DNA from: Roseovarius sp. A-2 | GTDB lineage: Bacteria > Pseudomonadota > Alphaproteobacteria > Rhodobacterales > Rhodobacteraceae | Length of the DNA stretch: 64,000 bases | NCBI RefSeq assembly: GCF_002072155.1 | Contig: NZ_BDIY01000019.1 | Location: forward strand, 1-64,000 | Direction of reading: 5' to 3' | In this document: positions 8,818 to 17,678 of the stretch, in pieces | How the letters are laid out: every line of letters starts with the position of its first letter | Numbering within the stretch: position 1 is the first letter of the stretch | The notes under the pieces: generated by a model | Seen by the model: only the letters and a program-made list of their open reading frames with translations | The model's database searches: none | What the model was told of the DNA's origin: nothing | Position numbers and translations under genes: made by a program

Positions 8818-9064
8818 ATCGTCACCCTGCAGGCGTGTAAATGATTGCAGAAATTCGTCATGCGCCCCCCGTGTTTCAGGCAAACATAGCCATCGTCATA
8901 CCAAGCGGTCAAACTGTTCGTTCAGGCTTTTCAAGGTCTGCGCGTGGTCACCGCTTGGTTTGCCTGAAAAAGCAACAAATTACGCGGGACGATGGTATAG
9001 GATAGCCAAATTGGAGAGGGGATCAGTGACTTCGAATATTCAAAAACGGTCAATTTATAGGGCC

Positions 9065-9176
9065 GTTGGTATAAGCTGAGAACCTCATCACGCACCCCAC
9101 CACCGGTAATTGCAACTGCCAGCTTGTCCTTCGAAACGCCGATCCCGGCATGGATCGTCGATTGTTCTTTTGTCAT
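9065..9176 (-). pseudogene. IS110-family transposase N-terminal remnant
   Basis: About 37 codons starting MTKEQSTIHAGIGVSKDKLAVAI match the opening of IS110-family transposases, whose first catalytic Asp normally sits in GIDVSK. Here that residue is Gly (GIGVSK), so the remnant is dead as well as truncated. The frame runs on to 8931 in sequence unlike any transposase. It is a relic of an earlier insertion in front of the creatininase-led operon. Confidence 0.55.
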
Positions 9177-9503
9177 GCCTTTCTCCACCGCAAATAGACA
9201 GCGCTTGCCGCCATGCGATCAGAATGCAGGCTGAACCGTCATGCGCGCGCCGCTGGAGATAGGCATGCGGTCTTACAAGCGTCTATGCTTTGCCGATGCC
9301 GAAAGGGGCGGCGATTGGTTGTGGCGTACCTGGGATTGAGTGGCGTAACGGTGGTCCGATGAGTTCAAGCACGCCAGTAGATCAAGACGTTTCTAACGCG
9401 TCGGCTTCGGTCAAGTTTTCGTGATGCCTTGTTAGGTGACACTTTACCCTGAATGTGGTCTCGCTCGCCTTTGAAATGTTGTCTGTGAAGTGGAGATAAT
9501 GTG
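9177..9503. other. Intergenic region, no gene seen
   Basis: About 330 bases between the IS110 relic and the metallo-beta-lactamase gene. Reading both strands I find no frame with recognisable protein character. The last 60 bases should contain the promoter of the rightward gene, whose ribosome-binding site TGGAGA is visible at about 9491. Confidence 0.4.
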
Positions 9504-11114
9504 ATGGGTGTAAGACGGCTTTTTGCGCGCGCCAAGAATGTCGAAGCAGACCCATCAGGGTCAGAGACCGGACACTACATTCGATCTGTCATCGACCATG
9601 TGCCGCACGCATTTTCGATAGGGCCTTTTCTGGTGGTGGCGCTGTTTTTCTCCGTATCCAGTGCGAGCGCAGAAGGCCGGTCTGTTCGCGATCAGACCTT
9701 GCAAGCTTTGGGCGGTCTTCCTGCGCTTACAGCGGTCAAGGCCGTGGAAATCAAAGGAAGTGGTTCAAATTTCGAGCCCTTCGAGAATGTCGTGAGCGAA
9801 ACACCCATCCACACATCCGATGATACAACTCAAGTCACCTGGCAGCCCGCATCGGGCGAATTTCACCGTGAGGTCGGCCTGCAGACAGCATTTCCCTTTC
9901 CCGGACATTGGGATTTTGTCGAAATCTTTGACGGTACAAGGGGATATCGAAACGGCAGGGACGGTTTTCGCCCCAGTACGGGCGGGATACTGGCGCCTGC
10001 GCGTATCGGAGCCACGCAAAAGGATATCTGGCTGCTCAACCCGCAATTCCTTGTGGCCTATGCCGAGGCGGTTTCCGAGAGGGCAGGATCAACCGGCGCG
10101 GATCAATATCGGCTGGCTCTGAAATTGCCCGATGCGGGCACCGTCTGGACTGTCGATCTGGATCACGCAACGATGCTACCCCGCCGGATTACCGTGACGG
10201 AAACAGATCCGCTTCTCGGTCAGGTGAAAGTTACCGCGAGCTATGATGATTGGCGGGCCGTCGCAGGGATCAAAACGCCGTTCCGGATTGCCAAACATGT
10301 CGATGGCGCATTGGTGCGCCGCGAGATCCGGGACGATATCAGCTACTCGCAAACTAACCTTGCGGGCCGGTTTTCCATTCCCGAAGGGCAGGGTGCGCCC
10401 GATGACACGGGTGACCTGTATGACTGGGGTTGGGACATGTCACATTGGTTTCTGCGCCGGGCGGGCATGGCGGCCCCGGCGGATGAGGATCAATCTTCAG
10501 ATGTCGGGTTTCTCGAGGTCGGCAATGGCGTTTTTCAGATCACCGGGAGCAGTCACCATAATCTCGTGATTGAAGGCTCTGCCGGATTGATCATCGTCGA
10601 CGCACCGCTTTATGATCGCCGCTCAAGAGCCGTCTTGCGCGCCCTCAAAGAGCGGTGGCCCGGTAAGCCGGTTACGCAGCTCGTCCTGACCCATCACCAC
10701 AATGACCATGTTGGTGGTCTTCAGCCCTATATCTCTGCGGGCGCTGAATTGGTCGTACCCGCCGGCACCAGAGACCTCTTTGACGATGTTGTGAAAAGAA
10801 CGCTTGGTGTCTCCGCTGAAATCACGGCTGTGACAGAACATGCGACGCTGGCCGGATCTGGGCGAGATGTGGCATTATACACGGTGCCAAACTCCCATGC
10901 CAACGACATGCTTGTCGTGTATCTGCCTTCCGAGCGCTTACTGTTCAACAGTGACCTGTTCTCGCCGGGGCGCGATACCCAACACCCGCTTTGGGCTGGT
11001 GAATTACTTGCCGCGATCCGCTTTCTGAACCTCGATGTTGCCAATATCGTCGGCGGGCACGGCCATGGAGCCGAGCCGTTACAGGCCCTTGAGAGAGCCG
11101 TCTCCGCGCAGTAG
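9504..11114 (+). CDS. Exported metallo-beta-lactamase-fold hydrolase
   Basis: 536-residue protein with an N-terminal hydrophobic export segment (about residues 35-58, ending SSASA). A region of about 230 residues resembling periplasmic lipoprotein-carrier-like beta folds follows (QALGGLPALTAVKAVEIKG), then a C-terminal metallo-beta-lactamase domain. The latter has the zinc motif LTHHHNDHVGG, a His in TVPNSHANDMLVVYLP, the metal-bridging Asp in LLFNSDLFSPG, and GGHGHG. I take the ATG at 9504 after GGAGA; a GTG one codon earlier is possible. Proteins of this architecture are hydrolases of unknown substrate, and nothing marks it as an antibiotic-resistance enzyme. A small membrane-protein gene follows 46 bases later. 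Confidence 0.8.
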   Translation: MGVRRLFARAKNVEADPSGSETGHYIRSVIDHVPHAFSIGPFLVVALFFSVSSASAEGRSVRDQTLQALGGLPALTAVKAVEIKGSGSNFEPFENVVSETPIHTSDDTTQVTWQPASGEFHREVGLQTAFPFPGHWDFVEIFDGTRGYRNGRDGFRPSTGGILAPARIGATQKDIWLLNPQFLVAYAEAVSERAGSTGADQYRLALKLPDAGTVWTVDLDHATMLPRRITVTETDPLLGQVKVTASYDDWRAVAGIKTPFRIAKHVDGALVRREIRDDISYSQTNLAGRFSIPEGQGAPDDTGDLYDWGWDMSHWFLRRAGMAAPADEDQSSDVGFLEVGNGVFQITGSSHHNLVIEGSAGLIIVDAPLYDRRSRAVLRALKERWPGKPVTQLVLTHHHNDHVGGLQPYISAGAELVVPAGTRDLFDDVVKRTLGVSAEITAVTEHATLAGSGRDVALYTVPNSHANDMLVVYLPSERLLFNSDLFSPGRDTQHPLWAGELLAAIRFLNLDVANIVGGHGHGAEPLQALERAVSAQ

Positions 11115-11160
11115 CGCCACCATAACCCGATCACTTACCTTTTGGATACAGGAAGACCAA

Positions 11161-11661
11161 ATGCAAACCGATGACGCCATGGCGGTATCATCCGCCCCAA
11201 GCCCGACCCGGCACAGCGACACCCTTTTGCTCATCCTCTATGCGGGGGTTATCGGAGAGGTCGTGCTTGAATTTCTCGCGTGGTTCATCGCCCCGTCGAT
11301 CGTCGGCATGCCGATGCGACCGCATTTGCTTCTTGAGGCTCTTGGTCAGAACCTTTTAGGGGTATCCCTTGGAACGCCGTTGGCGGTGAGCCTGCATTTG
11401 ATTTTAGGCGTGGTCGTCATGCCGCTGAGCTTTGTTGCCTTGCGTAACCTGCTTGGATGGTATGGCGGAATAGGGGCGAGCATCGCATGGGGCGTGTTGC
11501 TGTGGTTGGTTGCTCAGGCTATTCTGGCACCGCTTGCTGGGCGGCCGATCTTTCTTGGCTTTATCGCCTATAGCTGGCTCTCCCTCGTGGCGCATGTGGT
11601 CTATGCGGTTACGGTGGATATCGCATTGAGAGGCCTTCATCGGCGGTTTGTCACGCCGTAG
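11161..11661 (+). CDS. Small integral membrane protein
   Basis: 166 residues, with a short soluble N-terminus and about four hydrophobic segments (LLLILYAGVIGEVVLEFLAW; a segment near LILGVVVMPLSFVAL; GIGASIAWGVLLWLVAQAIL; and IAYSWLSLVAHVVYAVTVDI). I do not recognise the family with certainty. The start is the ATG after an AGGAAG ribosome-binding site. It follows the metallo-beta-lactamase-fold gene by 46 bases on the same strand and is probably cotranscribed with it. No catalytic motif is visible. Confidence 0.65.
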   Translation: MQTDDAMAVSSAPSPTRHSDTLLLILYAGVIGEVVLEFLAWFIAPSIVGMPMRPHLLLEALGQNLLGVSLGTPLAVSLHLILGVVVMPLSFVALRNLLGWYGGIGASIAWGVLLWLVAQAILAPLAGRPIFLGFIAYSWLSLVAHVVYAVTVDIALRGLHRRFVTP

Positions 11662-11745
11662 AGCAGACCCATCCAAACGAGGGGTGGTCGCAGAAATTCA
11701 GGCCCGTCGTTATGGTGGATCGCATGACGAGAGAGACGCTCCGAA

Positions 11746-11847
11746 ATGACAAAGAGAAAGACGCATATGCCTGAGTTCAAGGCGAAGGTCGCGCTTGAAG
11801 CGACCCGAGAAGAGCTGACGCTGCACGAGCTGTCGAAGAGCTATTGA
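11746..11847 (+). pseudogene. IS3-family orfA fragment cut by IS6-derived element
   Basis: MTKRKTHMPEFKAKVALEA followed by TREELTLHELSKSY is the start of an IS3-family OrfA (transposase helix-turn-helix protein). It breaks off exactly where copy 2 of the IS6-derived element begins (about 11840), and the stop codon is supplied by that element. The rest of OrfA and all of OrfB are gone. The junction shows that the IS6-derived element arrived in, or recombined with, an older IS3 copy. Confidence 0.7.
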
Positions 11848-12202
11848 CACATTAACTCGTCCAGTCTGCAATTTGGCATGCCGGTCGTTGATCAAGCGGC
11901 ATGTGCCGCGGATTTCCAGGCGTCGAATGCTTCGAGCCGATGGTAGCGGATGGTGAGAGCGGAACGACGGCAGGCGAGGACGGAAAAGGAATTACGGATT
12001 ACAGATTGCATCGAGACGAAGCGCTGCAATCTACCCAGTGATCGGAAGCCCTGCATTACCCGCTCTCGTTTCCTGAAGGGCAAATGGCGGTTCTCGGCCC
12101 GGTTATTGAGCCCCTTGTAGCTGACTTTTTGTGTCTGCATCGACAGCGCCTACGCCCAGATCAATGAACCAGCAACCTCAGCCCCGTTAATGTGACAACA
12201 CC
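11840..12202 (-). mobile_element. IS6-derived internally deleted element, copy 2
   Basis: About 363 bp in reverse orientation and the best-preserved copy. The outer left end (at 12202) reads GGTGTTGTCACATTAAC and the right end (at 11840) includes TTGACACATTAAC. Its frame encodes KGLNNRAENRHLPFRKRER and a longer C-terminal tail of the IS6 transposase ending AFDAWKSAAHAA. The left-end-to-C-terminus joint matches copies 1, 3 and 4. It abuts a cut IS3 orfA on one side and a cut altronate/galactarate dehydratase gene on the other. There is no target-site duplication, so recombination between copies has probably removed flanking DNA. Confidence 0.75.
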
Positions 12203-12479
12203 CCTGGTGTGCTATACCACCGGACGCGGCTCTGCTTTTGAGTCCAAACCCAGCCCTACAATCAAGGTGGCCACCAACACCGAAATGGCAACCCGCATGG
12301 CCGAGGATATCGACGTGGATGCCGGCACCATCCTTGGTATCGGCGCCAGCGACGCTGAGAAGGGCCGCGAGATTTACGAGATGTTTCTGAGGGAGGCATC
12401 CGAAGAGGCCGGCAAGTTCGAGGCGCTGGGGTTGGGAGATTACGAATTCGTGCCGTGGCAGATCGGGGCCGTCATGTGA
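12203..12479 (+). pseudogene. 3' fragment of altronate/galactarate dehydratase (UxaA/GarD family)
   Basis: The last roughly 92 codons of a UxaA/GarD-type sugar-acid dehydratase remain: CYTTGRGSAFESKP, IKVATNTEMATRMAEDIDV, DAGTILGIGA and the C-terminus EFVPWQIGAVM. All upstream catalytic parts are missing, replaced by copy 2 of the IS6-derived element at 12202. The full-length family is about 490-510 residues. UxaA dehydrates altronate to 2-keto-3-deoxygluconate, the substrate of the kinase at 15540. So this locus once had a second uronate branch feeding the same intermediate. Confidence 0.8.
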
Positions 12480-12503
12480 AAGGCACTCGTAAGAACAATC
12501 TTG

Positions 12504-12519
12504 ACAAATTTTTACAAAA
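12504..12519. promoter_or_regulatory. Candidate GntR operator before dctP (12629)
   Basis: ACAAATTTTTACAAAA: two ACAAAT-like half-sites ten bases apart, as at four other places in front of uronate genes. It also sits inside an inverted repeat TTGACA-N15-TGTCAA, whose first arm could be a -35 box. It lies 110 bases upstream of the dctP start, suitable for repression of the dctPQM operon. Confidence 0.6.
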
Positions 12520-12628
12520 AGTGTCAATTCTTGCTCTGTGGCTTGATTTACCTCGCGTAAACGTAAAGTCTAACAGACGAACGCGGTAGTCCCTTCGGCA
12601 AAGCCGCGTCACTTCAGGGAGGAATGAC

Positions 12629-13609
12629 ATGAAATCCACTAATACAATTGCGCTTGCCGCTTCCGCTGTTGCCGCGCTGGGGCTTTTGCCCAGCCTGGCC
12701 GCCGCCGAAACCAAATTGAAATGGGCCCACGTCTATGAAACGAGCGAACCTTACCACACCTGCGCCGTAGCCGCGAACGACCTGCTGATGAGCGCGACCG
12801 ACAACCGCTATGGCATTGAAGTGTTCCCGGCATCCTCGCTGGGTAAAGAGGTCGACATCAACGAGGGACTCGGCTTTGGCACGGTCGATATCATCTACAC
12901 CGGACAATTGTTTGCCGGCCGGTCGTTTGGACCCATCGCCATCGGCGGCGCGCCGTTCATGTTCCGTGACTATGAGCACTGGGATCACTATCGCAACTCG
13001 GATCTGTTCAAGGAATTGGCCCAAGGCTACACCGATGCCACAAACAACCACATCACCGCGATGACCTATTATGGCGCGCGCCATGTGACATCGAACAAGC
13101 CGGTTCTGAAGCCGGAAGACATGAACGGCATGAAAATCCGGGTGCCGAACGCCCCGCTTTACATGATGTTCCCCGAGGCCGTTAGCGCGAACCCGGCACC
13201 CATCGCCTTTGCCGAAGTCTATCTGGCGTTGCAGCAAGGCACCGTGGATGCGCAGGAAAACCCCCTGCCCACGATCCAGGCCAAGAAGTTCTATGAAGTC
13301 CAGGAAAACATCAACCTGACCGGCCACATCACCGACGCACTACTGACCATCGTGGGTGGCCCTGCGTGGGACGCCATGGACGATGCCGATCGCGCGGCCC
13401 TGAGCGACGTGACAAAGGAAACCGCTGTCTGTGCCACCAACGCCATCATCAAGGCCGAGGGCGAATTGGCCGAATGGTTCCGTGGCGAAGGTCTACAGGT
13501 GAACGAGGTCGACCGTGCCCCGTTCATCGAAGCGGTAAAAAAGCTGCATAACGGCCCGGCGGCAACATGGGATCAGGCGACTTATGACCGCCTGCAAGCC
13601 ATCGAGTAA
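12629..13609 (+). CDS. dctP: TRAP transporter substrate-binding protein DctP
   Basis: Full-length (326 residues) periplasmic binding protein of a DctPQM TRAP importer. A signal peptide ends SLAAA. Family motifs are FRDYEHWDHY, GMKIRVPN (ligand-binding Arg), FAEVYLALQQGTVDAQENP and GPAWDAM. GGAGG precedes the ATG. The neighbours downstream encode the small and large permease subunits, then kdgK and uxuA convergently, so a hexuronate or related sugar acid is the likely substrate. A candidate GntR operator lies upstream. It is the intact counterpart of the truncated gene at 141-971. Confidence 0.92.
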   Translation: MKSTNTIALAASAVAALGLLPSLAAAETKLKWAHVYETSEPYHTCAVAANDLLMSATDNRYGIEVFPASSLGKEVDINEGLGFGTVDIIYTGQLFAGRSFGPIAIGGAPFMFRDYEHWDHYRNSDLFKELAQGYTDATNNHITAMTYYGARHVTSNKPVLKPEDMNGMKIRVPNAPLYMMFPEAVSANPAPIAFAEVYLALQQGTVDAQENPLPTIQAKKFYEVQENINLTGHITDALLTIVGGPAWDAMDDADRAALSDVTKETAVCATNAIIKAEGELAEWFRGEGLQVNEVDRAPFIEAVKKLHNGPAATWDQATYDRLQAIE

Positions 13610-13678
13610 CCCTTCCAATCCTTGCACTTTGTGACAGGGCGCAGAGCGCGCCCTGTCCATCTATCAAAGGATTTCGCG

Positions 13679-14245
13679 ATGAAAACGCCCTCCGATGATG
13701 CCCCTCTCACTGCGCCGATCAAGCTAGACGAAGAAAAGATAGATCTGTCCGATCAGCAATGGGATGACGGCCTTGTGCTGATCCTGTTCTGGGTGTTGGC
13801 GGGAATCGTGTTCCTGCAGTTCTTCACGCGGTATATCCTCAACGATTCAGTCGCCTGGACCGAAGAAATCGCGCGGTTTCTTCTGATCGGCGTGACCTTC
13901 ATCGGATCGGTCATGGCCACGCGCAAGCAAAGCCACATCGCGGTGGAGTTCATCTATCGTTGGGTGCCCCGTACGGGCCGGAAGATTGCGCAATTCCTGA
14001 TCGACGCGATCACCACCGGGTTCTTTGTCGTGCTGGCAATCCTCAGCGGGCAAATTGCTGGTCGCACCCGGCAGTTGATGGTCTCTATCGAATTGCCGAA
14101 ATCTTCCGTCTACTGGGTCGTCGCTGCGGCCTTTGTTTGTATGGCGCTCTATTCCGCCTGGAACATGTGGACCCACCTGCGGGACGGCACGTCAAAACTG
14201 ATCGACCCCGAGAAATATGCGGATCAGGTCCGCGCAATCGACTAG
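13679..14245 (+). CDS. dctQ: TRAP transporter small permease DctQ
   Basis: 188-residue small membrane subunit with four hydrophobic segments. The conserved DctQ signatures are FFTRYILNDSVAWTEEIARF and the segment around KQSHIAVEFIYRWVP. The start MKTPSDDAP is preceded by AAAGGA. It anchors the large permease and lies between dctP (69 bases upstream) and dctM (10 bases downstream), in the order typical of a TRAP operon. Confidence 0.9.
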   Translation: MKTPSDDAPLTAPIKLDEEKIDLSDQQWDDGLVLILFWVLAGIVFLQFFTRYILNDSVAWTEEIARFLLIGVTFIGSVMATRKQSHIAVEFIYRWVPRTGRKIAQFLIDAITTGFFVVLAILSGQIAGRTRQLMVSIELPKSSVYWVVAAAFVCMALYSAWNMWTHLRDGTSKLIDPEKYADQVRAID

Positions 14246-14255
14246 GAGCGCACTT

Positions 14256-15536
14256 TTGGACATCATTTGGCTTTTTGCGATGCTGTTTGGCATGCTCGTG
14301 TTCGGGGTGCCCGTCGCTGTCGCCCTGGCAGGTGCTTCTGCAATCTTCATTTTTGCCAACGGGATGCCGCCCACGATGGTCGTCGCACACCGGATGATCA
14401 ACGGGGTCGACAGCTTTCCACTGTTGGCGGTTCCGTTCTTCATTCTGGCGGGCAACCTGATGAACACTGCCGGTATCACCGAGCGGATATTTAATTTTGC
14501 CCTTGCAATGGTCGGCTGGATGCGCGGCGGGTTGGGCCATGTGAACGTCGGCGCCAGCGTAATCTTTGCCGGCATGTCAGGTGCGGCGGTGGCGGATGCT
14601 GGCGGCCTTGGCGCGATAGAAATCAAGGCGATGCGCGATGCCGGGTATGACCCCAAGTTCGCGGTGGGCATTACCGCCGCGTCCTCGACCATCGGGCCGA
14701 TCATTCCGCCCTCGCTGCCGATGGTCATCTACGGTGTCGTTGCGGGCACCAGCATCGGGCAGTTGTTCGTGGCCGGGTTCATCCCCGGATTGCTGATGGC
14801 GGTGTCGCTGATGATCATGATTGCGATCATGGCCCGCACCCGTGGCTTTGGACGGGATCAGGCCTTCTACTGGCCGGTCCTGTTTTCCACGTTTCGGCGC
14901 GCATTCCTGTCGTTGCTGACCCCTGTCATCATTGTGGGCGGTATCCTTTCGGGTGCCTTCACCCCGACCGAGGCAGCGGTGGCGGCCTGTGCCTGGGCCC
15001 TATTCCTTGGAATGGTAGTCTATCGCACCCTGACGATCCCCCGGTTCCTGCGGGTCAGTTTCGACACCATCGAAACGACTGCCGTGGTTCTATTGGTTGT
15101 CGGCGCGGCGGCAATCTTTGCCTGGATACTGACCAGCAACCGCGTGCCCGAACAATTCGCCGCCGGGTTGCTGGCTGTGTCCGACAAGCCGTGGGTTATC
15201 CTGATCGTGATGAACCTGATTCTGCTGGCTGTCGGGTGTTTCATGGAAACGGTGGCCGCGATCACGATCCTGGTGCCGGTCATGCTGCCCATCGCAGTGA
15301 CGCTGGGCATCGACCCCGTTCATTTTGGCGTCATCATGGTGCTGAACCTGATGCTGGGGCTTTTGACGCCGCCGGTGGGCATGGTGCTTTATGTGCTTTC
15401 GCGGGTTGCGAAGGTTTCGTTTGAACAATGCGTTGTCGGCACGGTGCCGTTCCTGATCCCGCTGGTGATTGTCCTGTTGCTGGTCACGTTCATTCCCAGC
15501 ATCACGATGTGGCTGCCTACCCTGATCTATCGCTAG
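14256..15536 (+). CDS. dctM: TRAP transporter large permease DctM
   Basis: 426-residue channel subunit with about 12 membrane segments. It has the DctM landmarks SFPLLAVPFFILAGNLMNTAGI, GASSTIGPIIPPSLPM-like motifs (here ASSTIGPIIPPSLPMVIYG) and GLLTPPVGMVLYV near the end. The start is a TTG at 14256 with AGGAG six bases upstream, right after the dctQ stop; there is no ATG in a suitable place. It ends three bases from the convergent kdgK gene. Confidence 0.9.
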   Translation: MDIIWLFAMLFGMLVFGVPVAVALAGASAIFIFANGMPPTMVVAHRMINGVDSFPLLAVPFFILAGNLMNTAGITERIFNFALAMVGWMRGGLGHVNVGASVIFAGMSGAAVADAGGLGAIEIKAMRDAGYDPKFAVGITAASSTIGPIIPPSLPMVIYGVVAGTSIGQLFVAGFIPGLLMAVSLMIMIAIMARTRGFGRDQAFYWPVLFSTFRRAFLSLLTPVIIVGGILSGAFTPTEAAVAACAWALFLGMVVYRTLTIPRFLRVSFDTIETTAVVLLVVGAAAIFAWILTSNRVPEQFAAGLLAVSDKPWVILIVMNLILLAVGCFMETVAAITILVPVMLPIAVTLGIDPVHFGVIMVLNLMLGLLTPPVGMVLYVLSRVAKVSFEQCVVGTVPFLIPLVIVLLLVTFIPSITMWLPTLIYR

Positions 15537-15539
15537 GAT

Positions 15540-16454
15540 CTAGGCGTCGGGAGCAAGCTCTTTTAAAGGGACAATTGCCCCTTTGTGCCGGATCACCTGA
15601 CCTGCGCAATTCTGTGCAGTGCGGATCGCATCCTTGATCGACAGCCCCCGCAGGAGCGACGCGATGTAAGCGCCGTTAAAGGAATCTCCGGCGGCGGTTG
15701 TGTCCACGACCCCCTCAACCGGTGCAACCGGAAACGCCGTCATCTGGCCTGCCTGAAGATGGATCGTGTCGGATGCGCCATTCTTGACCACGACATGATC
15801 CACACCCAGATTGGCATACCGCCTTGCACTGATTTCAGGCGTGGCGTCTCCAAAAGCTGTCGCCTCGTCATCGAAACTTGGCAGGACAAGATCGCTTTGC
15901 GTTGCAGCACGTGTTATGACATCCAGCATCCGGTTTTTATCCTGCCACAGATGGGGGCGGATGTTGGGGTCAAAGGCCAGAACCGCGCCGTCCTTCTTAT
16001 GCTGCTCTAACCCGACTAGCAGGTCTTCCAGGTCCTCCTGCGGCAGGATCGCCAGCGTGATGCCCGAAAAATAGATAACATCCGCCGCCGCAACCTTGCG
16101 CCAAAGCGAACCGGGCTGACGCACCATCATCCGCGCGGCGGACGTGTCGCGCCAATAGGTAAAGCTGCGCTCTGCCCCGTGCAGGTGGATCGTATAAAGC
16201 CCCGGACGGCGATCTGCGATGCGCGGTGTGTCGTCACATCTGATCCCGCAGGATTGCACAAACGACAGCAATTGATCTGACATCGGATCGGTGCCGACAG
16301 CGGTATGAAACCCGATTTCCGTGTCGTTGAGGGAATGTGCCCGCGCGTACCACAAGGAATTGAAAACATCGCCCGAGAATTTCTGCCGCCACAGATCCCG
16401 CCCCTCGGAGGACAGTTCGATCATGCATTCGCCAATGCCGAGAATGGAAGTCAT
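15540..16454 (-). CDS. kdgK: 2-keto-3-deoxygluconate kinase (PfkB family)
   Basis: 304-residue sugar kinase of the PfkB/ribokinase family. The N-terminal GIGECMIELS and the ATP/anion-hole motif DTTAAGDSFNGAYIAS with the catalytic Asp are clear; the substrate-side FDPNIRPHLW is typical of KDG kinases. It phosphorylates 2-keto-3-deoxygluconate for cleavage by the KDPG aldolase, which is not in the window. Its ATG overlaps the stop of uxuA as ATGA, so dehydratase and kinase are made together. It converges on dctM with a three-base gap. Confidence 0.88.
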   Translation of the reverse strand: MTSILGIGECMIELSSEGRDLWRQKFSGDVFNSLWYARAHSLNDTEIGFHTAVGTDPMSDQLLSFVQSCGIRCDDTPRIADRRPGLYTIHLHGAERSFTYWRDTSAARMMVRQPGSLWRKVAAADVIYFSGITLAILPQEDLEDLLVGLEQHKKDGAVLAFDPNIRPHLWQDKNRMLDVITRAATQSDLVLPSFDDEATAFGDATPEISARRYANLGVDHVVVKNGASDTIHLQAGQMTAFPVAPVEGVVDTTAAGDSFNGAYIASLLRGLSIKDAIRTAQNCAGQVIRHKGAIVPLKELAPDA

Positions 16455-17650
16455 TGCAACGGGTTCCTGTCAGGTGCGGTAAGGGGATGATCGGCGACTG
16501 CAGAAAACGCAGCCCACGCGCCTCTGAGTTCAGCCAGCCCTTTCAGGCGGCCAAGATACGAATAGCCGGGATTGGTTTTCTGGTCCCGCTCGAATGCCAG
16601 AAGGTGGCCGTGGTCAGGGCGCATGGGAATGTTGCGGGCGGGATCTGCCCGTTCAGCCTGCCAAAGGGCTGCAAGCACGCCAAGCATCTCGGCGCTGCCA
16701 TCCAGAACCGCTGCCTCAAAGAAACTGCCGTCCGCCTCACGTTGAACATTGCGCAGATGCGCAAAATGGATCTGTCCCGCAAACCTGTGCGCCATCGCGG
16801 GCAAATCGTTGTCGGCCCGCGCCCCCAGCGAGCCTGTGCAAAACGTCAGACCATTTGCCGGGCTGGGCTGGGCAGCAAGCAGAAACGCCAGATCATCAGC
16901 GGTAGAGACGCAGCGTGGCAAGCCAAATAATGGAAACGGAGGATCATCGGGGTGGATGGCCAGACGGACGCCCAATGCCTCGGCTTCGGGAACCACAGCC
17001 TCAAGAAATGATGCGAGGTTTGCTTGTAAATCGCTGTGGGACAGCGATGAGAAGTCGTCGATCCCGGCGGCCAGATCGGCGCGCGCAAAGCCTTTTGCAC
17101 TGCCGGGCAGGCCCGCGATGATGTTACGCTCAAGTGCCGCCTGCGCGTCCGGGGACATCTGGCGCCATCTGGTCTGCGCCGCTGTCAGCAAATCAGACGC
17201 ATGATCCGCCGCCGCATTTTCGCGGGCCAGAATGTGCACATCGTAGACCACGAAATCAACCATATCAAAGCGCAGGGCCTGCCCTTGTCCGGGCAGATCA
17301 AACGCCAGATCGGTGCGGGTCCAATCCAGCAGCGGCATGAAGTTGTAGCAGATCGTTTTCACCCCTGCGCCGGCGAGATGGCGCATCGTGTCAATCCACG
17401 CCGCGATTTCCGCCTGCGCCGCGCGGCCGTTCAGCTTGATCGCATCCGGCATCAAGATCGACTCGCACACATCCCATGTCAGCCCGCCGGCCTCTATCAG
17501 GGCTTTGCGGGTGTCTATGTCCGCGCGCGACCAGATCGCGCCGGGGGCGTATTCGTGCAGGGCCGTGACCACGCCGGTCGCCCCGGCCTGCCGAATGTTG
17601 TTCAAAGTGACCGGATCATCCGGACCAAACCAACGCCACGTTTGTTTCAT
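16451..17650 (-). CDS. uxuA: Mannonate dehydratase
   Basis: 399 residues, the normal UxuA length. UxuA converts D-mannonate to 2-keto-3-deoxygluconate in glucuronate breakdown. Family signatures are MKQTWRWFGPDDPV, YNFMPLLDWTRTDL, LAIHPDDPPFPLFGLPR, FCTGSLGAR and IPMRPDHGH, with the metal-binding His and Cys residues in place. It overlaps kdgK. Upstream on the same strand is only a cut dctM tail and copy 3 of the IS6-derived element, so the native promoter has probably been lost and expression may depend on the element. Confidence 0.93.
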   Translation of the reverse strand: MKQTWRWFGPDDPVTLNNIRQAGATGVVTALHEYAPGAIWSRADIDTRKALIEAGGLTWDVCESILMPDAIKLNGRAAQAEIAAWIDTMRHLAGAGVKTICYNFMPLLDWTRTDLAFDLPGQGQALRFDMVDFVVYDVHILARENAAADHASDLLTAAQTRWRQMSPDAQAALERNIIAGLPGSAKGFARADLAAGIDDFSSLSHSDLQANLASFLEAVVPEAEALGVRLAIHPDDPPFPLFGLPRCVSTADDLAFLLAAQPSPANGLTFCTGSLGARADNDLPAMAHRFAGQIHFAHLRNVQREADGSFFEAAVLDGSAEMLGVLAALWQAERADPARNIPMRPDHGHLLAFERDQKTNPGYSYLGRLKGLAELRGAWAAFSAVADHPLTAPDRNPLQ

Positions 17651-17678
17651 GGTCCTATCCCCTCAAACCAGGCCGCAG

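Noticed and set aside
8878-8965. Inverted repeat CAGGCAAAC...CAAGCGGT in front of the creatininase-family gene
   Set aside because: The second arm lacks a 16-base insert of the first and no operator family fits; it may be a chance or decay product.
9504-11114. Antibiotic-resistance metallo-beta-lactamase
   Set aside because: The zinc motif belongs to the wider superfamily; the large N-terminal domain and length do not match true beta-lactamases.
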